NCBI GenBank assembly: GCA_017626305.1
Contig: JAGAIW010000138.1
Span: 1-64,000, forward strand
Source: Clostridia bacterium
GTDB taxonomy: Bacteria > Bacillota > Clostridia > Christensenellales > Borkfalkiaceae
DNA length: 64,000 nt
Direction: 5' to 3'
Part shown: one piece after another, positions 1-8,410 of the stretch
Position numbering within the stretch: position 1 is the stretch's first letter
Layout of the letters: every line of letters starts with the position of its first letter
The notes under the pieces: model-generated
The model's database searches: none
What the model saw: the letters and a program-made list of their open reading frames with translations, nothing else
What the model was told of the DNA's origin: nothing
Translations under genes and position numbers: made by a program

Positions 1-60
1 CCCCCCCCGCATTTGTCAAGTATTTTTTTAATTATTTGACAATATTTTTTATAAAAATAT

Positions 61-86
61 AACGCCGAGCCAAAAGGCTCGACGTT
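61..86 (-). terminator. Possible terminator after glpK
   Basis: A hairpin with arms AACG-GAGCC and GGCTC-CGTT and an AAAA/TTTT loop lies just downstream of the glpK stop. On the minus strand it is followed by an AT-rich, T-containing stretch rather than a clean T-run, so the terminator call is moderate. Confidence 0.45.
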
Positions 87-106
87 GATTATAGAAAAAC
101 GCATTT

Positions 107-1594
107 TTATTCACTATCCCAACCGCGAGTACGCTCTACCGCCTTATGCCATTTTCTCAGCTTTTCCTGCCGCTGCGTATCGTCCATTTTCGGCGTATAC
201 GTGCGGTCGGTTTTTTGCATAGCGCGCAGTTGCGTTTCGTCCCGCCATACGCCTACGCTAAGCCCTGCCAGCATTGCCACGCCCAAAGCCGTGCTTTCGT
301 GCGAAGACGGTTTCACCACGTCCGCCTGCAAAATATCCGCTTGGAATTGCATCAAAAAGCCATCTCTCGACGCGCCGCCGTCCACCTTTAAGCGTTTAAG
401 CGGTATCCCCGTATCCTTTTCCATCGCCGAAACAAGGTCAGCAGATTGATAAGCGATACTTTCCTGCGCCGCTCGAATAATATGCTCGCGTTTCGTACCG
501 CGCGTGATACCGAAAATCGTTCCGCGAGCGTACATATCCCAGTACGGCGCGCCTAAGCCCGCAAACGCAGGCACGATATACACGCCGCCCGTGTCGGGGA
601 CTTTCTTTGCGTAATATTCCGCGTCCCTGCTTTCGGCAAAAAAGCGCATTTCGTCGCGCAGCCATTGAATGACCGCTCCGCCGATAAACACGCTACCTTC
701 CAACGCATACTGCGGCGGTTGGTCTTTACGCGTCGCCGCCACCGTCGTCAACAGTCCGTTTTGGCTGTTCGGTCTTTCCGTGCCCGTATTCATGAGCAAA
801 AAACAACCCGTTCCGTATGTATTTTTGGCTTCGCCCTTTTCATGACAGCCCTGACCAAACAACGCCGCCTGCTGATCGCCTGCTACCCCTGCGATAGGAA
901 TTTGCCTGCCGCCAACGTTTGCATACCCGAAATATTCCCCCGAGCTTTGCACCTTAGGCAACATACTGCGCGGAATACCAAACAGCGCCAACAATTCGTC
1001 GTCCCAGTCCATGGTGTCGATATTAAACAACATGGTACGCGACGCATTCGTGCGGTCAGTAACGTGTCGTTTGCCGTCCGTGAGTTTCCAAATTAGCCAC
1101 GTATCCACCGTACCGAATAACAATTCGCCCCGTTCCGCTTTTTCCCTTGCGCCGTCCACGTTGTCCAAAATCCATTGAATCTTGCTGGCGGAAAAATACG
1201 CGTCGGGGATAAGCCCCGTCTTTTGGCGTATCATCTCGCCGTAGCCGTCCTTTACGAGCGCGTCGATTTTATCCGCCGTTCGGCGGCATTGCCAAACGAT
1301 AGCGTTATACACGGGTTTTCCCGTCGCCTTATCCCAAACGATCGTCGTTTCGCGTTGGTTGGTAATCCCTATCGCCTGAACGTCCGCAAGCGGCGCGCCG
1401 CTCTTTGCCACAAGCTCCATCATGACGCCGTACTGGCTTGCCCAAATATCCATGGGATCGTGTTCTACCCAACCTTCCTTGGGATAGATTTGCGGAAACT
1501 CGCGCGATAAAATCCCCACGACGTTCAAGCCTTCATCTACAAGCGCGACGCGCGAAGAAGTCGTGCCTTGATCAAGCGCTAAAATATATTTCAT
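107..1594 (-). CDS. glpK: Glycerol kinase
   Basis: Phosphorylates glycerol to glycerol-3-phosphate with ATP in the cytoplasm. The protein is about 495 aa, the normal GlpK length. It has the FGGY-kinase N-terminus ([12 protein letters not shown]), the ADP-site region around [12 protein letters not shown] and a C-terminal [14 protein letters not shown] motif. Two ATGs three codons apart are possible. I chose the second (1594) because the AAGGGGGG ribosome site is about 10 nt upstream of it and almost touches the first (1603). The loop before VAGDQQ reads [10 protein letters not shown] and lacks the His that the phosphotransfer protein HPr phosphorylates in many Firmicute GlpKs, so control by HPr is doubtful. 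No glpF or glpD is nearby. Confidence 0.96.
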   Translation of the reverse strand: MKYILALDQGTTSSRVALVDEGLNVVGILSREFPQIYPKEGWVEHDPMDIWASQYGVMMELVAKSGAPLADVQAIGITNQRETTIVWDKATGKPVYNAIVWQCRRTADKIDALVKDGYGEMIRQKTGLIPDAYFSASKIQWILDNVDGAREKAERGELLFGTVDTWLIWKLTDGKRHVTDRTNASRTMLFNIDTMDWDDELLALFGIPRSMLPKVQSSGEYFGYANVGGRQIPIAGVAGDQQAALFGQGCHEKGEAKNTYGTGCFLLMNTGTERPNSQNGLLTTVAATRKDQPPQYALEGSVFIGGAVIQWLRDEMRFFAESRDAEYYAKKVPDTGGVYIVPAFAGLGAPYWDMYARGTIFGITRGTKREHIIRAAQESIAYQSADLVSAMEKDTGIPLKRLKVDGGASRDGFLMQFQADILQADVVKPSSHESTALGVAMLAGLSVGVWRDETQLRAMQKTDRTYTPKMDDTQRQEKLRKWHKAVERTRGWDSE

Positions 1595-1613
1595 CTTATA
1601 CATGCCCCCCTTA

Positions 1614-1648
1614 TTTTATAAAACAACCGCGCCCAACGGCGCGGTTGT
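1614..1648 (-). terminator. Terminator after galK
   Basis: A perfect 11-bp stem (ACAACCGCGCC with GGCGCGGTTGT, loop CAAC) is followed on the minus strand by TTTTATAAAAT. It lies between the galK stop and the glpK ribosome site, so it probably separates the two transcription units. Confidence 0.7.
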
Positions 1649-1662
1649 ACAACGCGTTTTTC

Positions 1663-2820
1663 TTACAGCTTTTCCACCGTAATACCGTCTTCAATAGACG
1701 TTTCGTAAAAGCTTGCTTTATACCCGATCGTTTCAACGTACGCCTTTCCAACACGGCGAATAAAGCCTTCCACCGCCGTCTTTTTGACAATGGAAATGGT
1801 ACAGCCGCCAAACCCTGCGCCGATCATACGCGAGCCCAAACATTCGGCTTCCTTTCTCGCCAAAGCGGAAAGGGTATCCAGTTCTTTACCCGTTACTTCG
1901 TACAAATCACGCAAGCTGTAATGGCTTTCGTTTAAGAGCTTGCCAAGCTCTACCAAGTCACCGTCTTTGAGCGCTTGCACCGCACGGTTGACGCGGTCAC
2001 ATTCCATAACGACGTGTTCGGCGCGCTTTGCGACGACGCCCGACAAAAGATATTTGACTTCTGCAAAATCCTTGGGCGTAAGCTCGGCTAAACAGCTGAC
2101 GTTTTTCACCGTTTGAATGGTTTTAAGCGCCGTTTCCACTTCTTGACGGCGAACGTTGTATTTGCTTTCTACAAGGTTGTGCGGCTTATTACAATTCGCA
2201 ACCACCAAGCAATAATCCCCTAACTTCAAGGGTACGTATTCGTATTCGAGCGTCGAGCAATCCAACAGTACGGCGTGGTCCTTTTTACCCATTGCCGACG
2301 CGAACTGGTCCATGATACCGCAGTTGACCCCTGCGTACTTGTTTTCCGCCTTTTGGGATAAAAGCGCCACTTCTACTTTATCGTACGCCACCCCTGCGTA
2401 TTCGTACAACGCAACGGCGGTAGCCACTTCAATTGCCGCGGAAGACGAAAGTCCGCTGCCGAACGGAACGGTGCAATCGTAATACAAATCGCACCCGACG
2501 AGCCGTACGCCCTTTTCTTGCATAAAGTACGCAACGCCCGCTTGATAGTTCCCGATTTTCAAGCCCCTGTATTCGCCGAGCTTGCTCATATCCAGTTCAA
2601 CGACCCCGTCAATACCGCGGAAAGCCAGACGAATGACGTTTGCCCCCGTCTTTTTACCGTAGATATTGCAACGTAAATTCAACGCCGCAGGGAATACCTT
2701 TCCACCGCAATAATCGACGTGTTCGCCGATTACGTTGATTCTCCCTGCCGCCGTGAACAAATCTTCCGCCTGTCCGCCGAACGCGCTTTCAAATGCCTGT
2801 AAAGCCTCTGCTCTCTCCAT
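1663..2820 (-). CDS. galK: Galactokinase
   Basis: Phosphorylates alpha-D-galactose to galactose-1-phosphate, the first step of the Leloir pathway. All three GHMP-kinase motifs are present: the galactokinase signature GRINVIGEHVDY at residues 26-37, the ATP-binding PFGSGLSSSAA at 119-129 and GAGFGGC near residue 335. The likely catalytic Asp is D171 in GIMDQ. The length of 385 aa is typical. An AAGGAGAG ribosome site lies upstream of the ATG. galT and galE are not in this window. The nearby GH112 phosphorylase would supply galactose-1-phosphate without this enzyme, while the GH2 beta-galactosidase would supply its substrate. Confidence 0.96.
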   Translation of the reverse strand: MERAEALQAFESAFGGQAEDLFTAAGRINVIGEHVDYCGGKVFPAALNLRCNIYGKKTGANVIRLAFRGIDGVVELDMSKLGEYRGLKIGNYQAGVAYFMQEKGVRLVGCDLYYDCTVPFGSGLSSSAAIEVATAVALYEYAGVAYDKVEVALLSQKAENKYAGVNCGIMDQFASAMGKKDHAVLLDCSTLEYEYVPLKLGDYCLVVANCNKPHNLVESKYNVRRQEVETALKTIQTVKNVSCLAELTPKDFAEVKYLLSGVVAKRAEHVVMECDRVNRAVQALKDGDLVELGKLLNESHYSLRDLYEVTGKELDTLSALARKEAECLGSRMIGAGFGGCTISIVKKTAVEGFIRRVGKAYVETIGYKASFYETSIEDGITVEKL

Positions 2821-2844
2821 AATATCTCTCCTTATAAATGTTTT

Positions 2845-3645
2845 CTATTCGGTTTTTTCCGTATTTTTTCGTTTGTAAAAGAATAGGATACAATAGTACA
2901 CAACGCCTGCCGCCATCAAAATCAACGCCGTCAGCTGCGACGGGGATAAAAAGGATACCACCGTTGCGCCGCGGTCGTCGCCGCGTAAGTACTCTATAAA
3001 AAATCTCCATACCCCGTACGCCACCGCGTACACGCTTAATAAGGGTACGTTCTTGGCTTTTCCTTTCGCTTTAAAGAATAAAAAGAAGGTCGCGCCCGAA
3101 AGCAAAAACAAAAATGCCGCTTCGTAAAGCTGCACGGGCAGTACGCTTTGCAAACCCTGCGCGGTATGCATTTTCACCCCGAAAATACTATCCGTCGGCA
3201 AACCGTGGCAACAGCCTGCAAAAAAACAACCTATTCTCCCGAATGCGTGCGCCAAAGGAATAACGCAAGCGGCAATATCCGCCACGTCTGCAAAACGCCG
3301 TCTGCTCTCTTTTCCAAGCTTAAAGGGCAGCGCGCCGACGAACCACACCAACAAAAAGGCAAGCACGCCGAAGATCAGTCCGCCGTAAAAGGTCATACCC
3401 GTGGAGTTATTGACGACGAACGTACCCGTTTGCATGAAGTCGTAAAACGCCTGAAAGAGCACCGCGCCCAAAAAGCCCACGGCGATAGCGAGCGGAATGG
3501 CAACGACGAAAAACCGCTGCAACGCAAGAGAAAAGCCGCGTTTAACCGCCAGTCTATCCGCAATAAAAAACGCCGATAATACCCCTATCGTCAAAAAGAT
3601 TTCATATAAACCGATTTTGTCGAATAATACGGGATAGGGATACAT
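2845..3645 (-). CDS. Lgt-family prolipoprotein diacylglyceryl transferase-like membrane protein
   Basis: The 266-aa polytopic membrane protein belongs to the Lgt family, whose members attach diacylglycerol from phosphatidylglycerol to the lipobox Cys of prolipoproteins. It keeps the family arginine in HAFGRIGCF (R137). Two positions differ from classical Lgt: the essential His of the HGG motif is Tyr (FYGGL, Y87), and the Asn after the GRIG motif is Cys (C140), followed by AGCCHG. Such Cys-rich variants are often annotated simply as Lgt, but they may be a paralogous branch. The GGAG site is 6 nt before the ATG. It sits directly upstream of galK with a 24-bp gap, so the two are probably cotranscribed. 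The host makes lipoproteins (three are encoded here). Confidence 0.75.
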   Translation of the reverse strand: MYPYPVLFDKIGLYEIFLTIGVLSAFFIADRLAVKRGFSLALQRFFVVAIPLAIAVGFLGAVLFQAFYDFMQTGTFVVNNSTGMTFYGGLIFGVLAFLLVWFVGALPFKLGKESRRRFADVADIAACVIPLAHAFGRIGCFFAGCCHGLPTDSIFGVKMHTAQGLQSVLPVQLYEAAFLFLLSGATFFLFFKAKGKAKNVPLLSVYAVAYGVWRFFIEYLRGDDRGATVVSFLSPSQLTALILMAAGVVYYCILFFYKRKNTEKTE

Positions 3646-3725
3646 GGTTTTCTCCGCAGAATAAGTATATATTTATTATACACCAAGCCGCGTTATTTGT
3701 CAATGTTTCCAAAGCAATTTCTTGC

Positions 3726-3754
3726 AAAGAAAAAACCGCGCCTAAAAGGCGCGG
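3726..3754 (-). terminator. Terminator after the cold-shock gene
   Basis: A 7-bp GC stem CCGCGCC/GGCGCGG with loop TAAAA is followed on the minus strand by TTTTTTCTTT. This is a good rho-independent terminator for the cold-shock gene, 43 bp past its stop. Confidence 0.8.
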
Positions 3755-3797
3755 CGCAAAATCCGTTTGCGATTAAGTTTTTCCTAACAGGTATTCC

Positions 3798-4010
3798 TTA
3801 TTGCACGACTACGTTTATTGCACGCAGTTTTTCAGGATTTTTAGGGTCCGGTTCGGTTTCAAAAGTAACCTTTTGTCCTTCCTTCAAGCGTCTGTACCCG
3901 TCCATTACGATTGCCGAAAAATGTACGAATACGTCGTCGCCGCCCTCGTCATTTGCGATAAAGCCGTAGCCTTTCTCCGCATTGAACCACTTAACTGTTC
4001 CCTGACACAT
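3798..4010 (-). CDS. Cold-shock domain protein
   Basis: A 70-aa single-domain OB-fold RNA chaperone of the CspA/CspB family that binds single-stranded RNA or DNA. RNP1 (KGYGFI) and RNP2 (VFVHFSA) are both intact, and the start [18 protein letters not shown] is typical. A reading frame extends 22 codons upstream, but the GGAGG site sits 6-8 nt before the ATG at 4010 and fixes the start. The 5' leader is about 90 nt from the candidate promoter, as is common for cold-regulated csp mRNAs. It has its own promoter and terminator, so it is a single-gene unit. Confidence 0.95.
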   Translation of the reverse strand: MCQGTVKWFNAEKGYGFIANDEGGDDVFVHFSAIVMDGYRRLKEGQKVTFETEPDPKNPEKLRAINVVVQ

Positions 4011-4109
4011 TGTTCGATCCTCCGAAAAGTATTTGATTTCGGAAAACAACGCCCCGTTTTTATCAAAAGAGCGCAATAAAACGTTTCATCTTTCCCCGAT
4101 TACTTTTTT

Positions 4110-4138
4110 ATTATACCATAATTTTTTCACAAATGCAA
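4110..4138 (-). promoter_or_regulatory. Candidate promoter of the cold-shock gene
   Basis: On the minus strand a perfect -10 TATAAT preceded by TGG (an extended -10) has a weak -35 TTGCAT 17 bp upstream. It would give a leader of about 90 nt. Confidence 0.5.
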
Positions 4139-4199
4139 TACCTATTTACCACTTTTTTAACCATTTTTGCGCATTTTTCCTGTTTTTTTTCTAAAATAG

Positions 4200-4228
4200 T
4201 GGACTTTCCGCCCATTATGTGTTATAAT
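4200..4228 (+). promoter_or_regulatory. Candidate sigma-A promoter of uppP
   Basis: TGGACT (4200-4205), a 17-bp spacer and TATAAT (4223-4228) precede the AAGGAG ribosome site and the ATG at 4256. This also argues against the longer open frame that begins at 4133. Confidence 0.6.
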
Positions 4229-4255
4229 TTTAACAACAAAGCAAGGAGCTGCGTT

Positions 4256-5140
4256 ATGGATTTTATCGAACTACTCAAAGTCATTATGCTCGGCATAATC
4301 GAAGGGGTCACCGAATGGTTGCCCGTTTCGAGCACGGGCCATATGCTGCTTTTCGACGCCTATTTCCCCTTAAACGTTTCTGCGGCGTTTATGGAAATGT
4401 TTAAGGTCGTCATTCAGCTTGGCGCAATCCTTGCCGTCGTCGTGCTCTTTTTTAAACAGCTTTTTCCTTGGCGCTTACAAAAGCAAGAGCATACAAACGA
4501 AAACGGCATGACCACCGTAAAGCGCGTCGTAGAAACGGACAAGGGTATCCTTGTTTTGTGGGCAAAGGTACTAATTGCCTGCTTGCCCGCCGCCGTTATC
4601 GGCGTACTCTTTGACGATTTACTCGAAGAATATTTACAAACGCCGCTCGTCATTTCTTTAACCCTGATTATTTACGGCGTAGCCTTCCTTTTGACGGAAA
4701 AACGCAATAACGGTCGTTCATTTCCCGTCAACGATACGCATGAAATTACGTATAAACAGGCGCTTATTATCGGCGCGTTTCAAGTGCTTTCGTTAATCCC
4801 TGGCACGTCCCGCTCGGGCGCAACCATTTTAGGGGCGCTGCTTATCGGCGTTGCCCGTCCCGCCGGCGCGCAATTTACTTTCTATCTCGCCATTCCCGTT
4901 ATGCTTGGCGCAAGCGCGTTAAAGCTGTTCAAATTTTTCTTGGACGGGGGCGGATTTGTCGGCGCGGAAATTTGGTATCTGCTTATCGGCTGCGCCGTGG
5001 CGTTTGCCGTTTCCCTTATCGCCATTCGCTTTTTAATGAACTTTGTAAAAAAACACGATTTCAAAGTATTTGGGTGGTACCGTATCGCGCTTGGCGCTAT
5101 CGTTATCGCGACGTTGGTTATCCCTTCATTCTTTGCATAA
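4256..5140 (+). CDS. uppP: Undecaprenyl-diphosphatase
   Basis: An integral membrane phosphatase (BacA/UppP family) that recycles undecaprenyl diphosphate to the monophosphate carrier used for peptidoglycan and surface polysaccharides. It also gives basal bacitracin resistance. The two family motifs are present: GIIEGVTEWLPVSSTGH near the N-terminus and PGTSRSGATI in the middle. The 294-aa length is typical. The start is ATG 4256, with AAGGAG 7 nt upstream. An upstream frame of 41 codons overlaps the promoter and is rejected. The esterase gene begins 23 bp downstream and is probably cotranscribed. The carrier it recycles is the one the EPS cluster in this window would need. Confidence 0.95.
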   Translation: MDFIELLKVIMLGIIEGVTEWLPVSSTGHMLLFDAYFPLNVSAAFMEMFKVVIQLGAILAVVVLFFKQLFPWRLQKQEHTNENGMTTVKRVVETDKGILVLWAKVLIACLPAAVIGVLFDDLLEEYLQTPLVISLTLIIYGVAFLLTEKRNNGRSFPVNDTHEITYKQALIIGAFQVLSLIPGTSRSGATILGALLIGVARPAGAQFTFYLAIPVMLGASALKLFKFFLDGGGFVGAEIWYLLIGCAVAFAVSLIAIRFLMNFVKKHDFKVFGWYRIALGAIVIATLVIPSFFA

Positions 5141-5163
5141 AAAAACAAAAGGAAAACGTTTTC

Positions 5164-6255
5164 ATGGATATTGCACAAATCGACGAAAATTTTAAACTCC
5201 CTTTGCCTAACGGCGAAACGGATATCGAATGGCTGAACGCCAACCAAGCGCCTTTTGATTTGCGCGGCGTATTTTACAGCGAAGAAGAAAAACTCTACCG
5301 CCGCCTGCCCAAAGACGTAGCCGACGCTACAAGCGCAGGAGTTGCAGGGCTTTCTAAATATACCGCAGGGGGTAGAGTGCGTTTTATCACCAACTCCCCT
5401 TACGTCGCCATCAAATGCGTCATTCCCGCCAACCTGCCCATGAACCATATGCCCCTTTCGGGTAGCCACGGCTTTGCCATTTACGCCGACGGCAAATTCG
5501 CAGGGTTCTTCCCCCCGAATATAGCCGACGTCGCCAAAGCAACGTCGGGGACGATTGCTTTCCAAGGCATACGCTATTTCCCTTTGTATCTCTTGCAGGA
5601 TATGTGTATTTATTTCCCGTTATATAACGGCGTATTCGAGCTGTACATAGGCATCAAAAAAGGGAGTACGGTACAAACGCCTACCCCCTATCCCATGGAA
5701 AAACCCGTAGTCTTTTACGGCAGCTCCATTACCCAAGGCGGTTGCGCTTCCCGCCCCGGGAACGATTACGCCGCGCTCCTTTCGAGAAAATTCCATTTTG
5801 ATTTTATCAATCTCGGTTTTTCAGGAAACGGCAAAGGCGAACAAATTATGGCGGACTATATCGCCGCTTTACACCCCGCCGTGTTCGTGCTTGACTACGA
5901 TCACAACGCACCGAGCGTCGAACATTTACAGCAAACGCATTATAACATGTACTATACCTTCCGCAAGGAGAACCCTAACGCACCCGTGGTTATGGTGAGC
6001 AAACCCGATTTCGACAACGACCCCAACGCCGCAAAGCGCCGCGCTGTTATTTATGAAACGTACGCAAAAGCCAAGAAAAACGGGGATAAGCTCGTCTATT
6101 TTGTAGACGGGGAAAAACTGTTTGAAACGGACGGCAGGGACGGCTGCACAGTAGACGGCTGTCATCCCAACGATTTAGGCTTTTACCGCATGGCGAAAAA
6201 CATAATGCCTACATTAAAAACTGCCTTGAAAAAAGCGTATAAGAAAAATAAATAA
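5164..6255 (+). CDS. SGNH/GDSL-family hydrolase, probable carbohydrate esterase
   Basis: A 363-aa protein with an N-terminal beta-rich accessory domain (about residues 20-175) and a C-terminal SGNH hydrolase domain. Block I is FYGSSITQGG with likely nucleophile S188. Block III Asn is N222 in GFSGNG. The catalytic pair in DGCHPND is D331 and H334. There is no signal peptide, so it should be cytoplasmic. The architecture matches the SGNH_hydro_N plus Lipase_GDSL_3 arrangement, many of which remove acyl groups from sugars. It follows uppP by 23 bp on the same strand, has an AAAAGGA site and ends at a strong terminator. Its position beside GH28/GH112 genes suggests deacetylation of imported oligosaccharides. 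The substrate is not known. Confidence 0.82.
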   Translation: MDIAQIDENFKLPLPNGETDIEWLNANQAPFDLRGVFYSEEEKLYRRLPKDVADATSAGVAGLSKYTAGGRVRFITNSPYVAIKCVIPANLPMNHMPLSGSHGFAIYADGKFAGFFPPNIADVAKATSGTIAFQGIRYFPLYLLQDMCIYFPLYNGVFELYIGIKKGSTVQTPTPYPMEKPVVFYGSSITQGGCASRPGNDYAALLSRKFHFDFINLGFSGNGKGEQIMADYIAALHPAVFVLDYDHNAPSVEHLQQTHYNMYYTFRKENPNAPVVMVSKPDFDNDPNAAKRRAVIYETYAKAKKNGDKLVYFVDGEKLFETDGRDGCTVDGCHPNDLGFYRMAKNIMPTLKTALKKAYKKNK

Positions 6256-6263
6256 AATAGCTA

Positions 6264-6298
6264 CGGGAGAACGGCTCGCCGTTCTCCCGCTTTTTTTT
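6264..6298 (+). terminator. Terminator after the SGNH hydrolase
   Basis: A perfect 11-bp stem CGGGAGAACGG/CCGTTCTCCCG with loop CTCG is followed by C and T8. This strong rho-independent terminator on the plus strand abuts the convergent gene's stop. Confidence 0.9.
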
Positions 6299-8312
6299 AT
6301 TCGTTACAGAAAATCGTACATACACTCCAAGGAGCAAGCGACGGCGTTTTCACTACGTATCCCGCATCCGTTTTTTCAAACGTCAGCTTTTGCTCGATAC
6401 CGCCCTGCGCCATAAAGACGAAGCTTTCCGTTTTGGGATTACGGATAAGAATTTCCAGCTCCCCGCTTTCGCCCACCGTGCAGTTGGTTACGGAAACGCA
6501 TACCGTTTTGCCGTTTTCGTCCGTTCTGGGCAAAAGCATTGTTTGCAAGGGCGTACGTATTCTTGCGCAAAGTCCGTTGTCGCTGATATAATCAACCACG
6601 TTGAGATACTGTTCTCTTCTCGCATGGCTGATTACCCCCTTCCAGGGCGTATATCCAAGTACCGCCCATCTTCCGCCTTGCGGCGTAGTAATAATCAGCG
6701 ACGATATGCCGTAAGGTGCTTGCGCATGATTTGTAAACGGCTCTAACGCCACGGAGTTTTTATATACCCCCAACGTTTCCACTTCTCTTTGTGCCGTAAA
6801 ATAATAGGCTTCCCGCTTGCCGGGTGTAAAAAAGTTGGACTTCCATTGTTTGAGCCCGCCTTTATTTGAAGGGTGCTCTTGTAAAAGCTCGTATACAAGG
6901 AGCGCTTGCTTTTCGGGGATTCTCGTCGCCGTGATCCCCAAATCCACACCGCGTTTTTTCAAAAGCTCTATTGTTTCGCCGTCGGTGACCACCGCTTTTT
7001 TGAGCAACGCGTCAATTTCCTTATCCGAAGCGAACTGCGCCGATTGCGGATGTAACAGCGTTACGGTATCGTCCCCCTTGTCGTACGCAAACGGAATACC
7101 CGTATGCAAAAACGGCCACAGCTCCGCAGAGTATTCGTTGTTCAGCTCGGCAATATCCTGTTCCTTAGATAAGCGTTTTTCGCCGATATGCTCGGACAAG
7201 AAGTATTGCAAGCCCGCCTGACGGCTTTGCTTATTGCAAGCGGAAAGCCTTTCCCAGTACCTGCGGTTTTTGGAAAATAACGCAAAGGTCTGTTCGTAAA
7301 ACGTCCAAGGCTCGTTTTGCGTCATTACCATAGAATAGCTCATATCCGTATTGCCGTTTGCAAAATAATAGGACGTTTCAAACGCCGTACCTGCGGGTGA
7401 TTTCCCGTATACGACAAAGGGTAAATTTTCAATTTCGGGACATTTGCATTCCACGTAATCGGGCAGCATGGCGTTTTGCCAATTCAGCCCCATAACTTTG
7501 TACAGGAACCCATTCACGTCGTGATCGTTATACGCACCGCCACCTGGACGGGATTTTGGCGCAAGCCCCGTAGCGGCACGCATGGCGTCGAAAATAAACG
7601 AATATCCATATCCCGAATACGCGCCGTTATTGCAATACTGATAGCCCATAGCCGTATGTTTGGAAACGGAATGAATGGTTTTTCCTAATTCGTAAACAAA
7701 ATCGTACATGCCTTTCCGCAAAAACGCCACGTATTTTTTGCGCCACGCAATATCCCCGTGCAAAATCTCTTCCACCAACGTTTCACGTGTAAAAGCCACA
7801 CCGTATTCGTCGTTGAACGCCCGTACACAACGGGGACAAAAACAACCAAACTGCACGGGCGCGTGATTATTCACTCGTAAATCGTCGTCCACCCACACAC
7901 AATCGGGCTTAACCGCTTCCACGTAATAGGCAAGCGTTTCGTTGATATACTGACGGAAAAACGTCCCGCGCCAACAATAGGAATAATCGGATACCGACCC
8001 GTCGTGTCCCACCATACGTTCGATAGGCGAGTTTTCAAACAGCAAGCCCGAACAATCGCGAGCACTCATGTATTCCCCATGTCCAAGCGTATTACTCAAC
8101 TGTAAATCCACAAAAATTCCTTTTGCACGGAATTTTTCCGCCGCTTTTGCCGCCGTCAAAGCCGCTTGCTTATGCACGGCTTTCGGGGGATAGCCATACT
8201 TGGTGGATATCCAAACGCCGTCGCAAGCGCCGTCGTATTTCGTAGCGGCGGCAACGTACTCGTCTACGTACTCGTCGGTTAAATCCCCACCCAGTCTTTG
8301 CATCAAATTCAT
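6297..8312 (-). CDS. Uncharacterised TIM-barrel glycosidase-like protein
   Basis: I do not recognise a named family. The 671-aa protein has no signal peptide or membrane segment. The N-terminal two-thirds looks like a (beta/alpha)8 glycosidase fold: an acidic strand end WVDDDLR (residues 140-146), then a Cys cluster CFCPRC (157-162) in the style of GH42-like and related putative glycosidases, where such Cys often bind zinc. The C-terminal part (about 520-671) looks beta-rich. Candidate acidic catalytic residues include D142-D144, but I cannot assign them. The GGAG site is 9 nt before the ATG. It is transcribed divergently from the AraC regulator, the usual layout for a regulator and its target. 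A role in intracellular glycan breakdown is inferred from context only. Confidence 0.6.
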   Translation of the reverse strand: MNLMQRLGGDLTDEYVDEYVAAATKYDGACDGVWISTKYGYPPKAVHKQAALTAAKAAEKFRAKGIFVDLQLSNTLGHGEYMSARDCSGLLFENSPIERMVGHDGSVSDYSYCWRGTFFRQYINETLAYYVEAVKPDCVWVDDDLRVNNHAPVQFGCFCPRCVRAFNDEYGVAFTRETLVEEILHGDIAWRKKYVAFLRKGMYDFVYELGKTIHSVSKHTAMGYQYCNNGAYSGYGYSFIFDAMRAATGLAPKSRPGGGAYNDHDVNGFLYKVMGLNWQNAMLPDYVECKCPEIENLPFVVYGKSPAGTAFETSYYFANGNTDMSYSMVMTQNEPWTFYEQTFALFSKNRRYWERLSACNKQSRQAGLQYFLSEHIGEKRLSKEQDIAELNNEYSAELWPFLHTGIPFAYDKGDDTVTLLHPQSAQFASDKEIDALLKKAVVTDGETIELLKKRGVDLGITATRIPEKQALLVYELLQEHPSNKGGLKQWKSNFFTPGKREAYYFTAQREVETLGVYKNSVALEPFTNHAQAPYGISSLIITTPQGGRWAVLGYTPWKGVISHARREQYLNVVDYISDNGLCARIRTPLQTMLLPRTDENGKTVCVSVTNCTVGESGELEILIRNPKTESFVFMAQGGIEQKLTFEKTDAGYVVKTPSLAPWSVCTIFCNE

Positions 8313-8352
8313 AATAATTTTCTCCTTTTTATTTTTTTATTCGGTTGTTTGC

Positions 8353-8380
8353 TTGACAAAACCATAAAAAGCAATATAAT
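8353..8380 (+). promoter_or_regulatory. Consensus sigma-A promoter of the AraC regulator
   Basis: A perfect TTGACA (8353-8358), a 16-bp spacer and a perfect TATAAT (8375-8380) lie 30 nt before the ATG at 8411. It is in the intergenic region shared with the divergent 671-aa protein gene. Confidence 0.8.
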
Positions 8381-8410
8381 AAAATCGTATTTGTTTTTAG
8401 GAGCACACGC

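Noticed and set aside
4972-5163. N-terminal extension of the SGNH hydrolase overlapping uppP
   Set aside because: It lies inside uppP; the AAAAGGA site and the family-like start MDIAQIDENF place the ATG at 5164.
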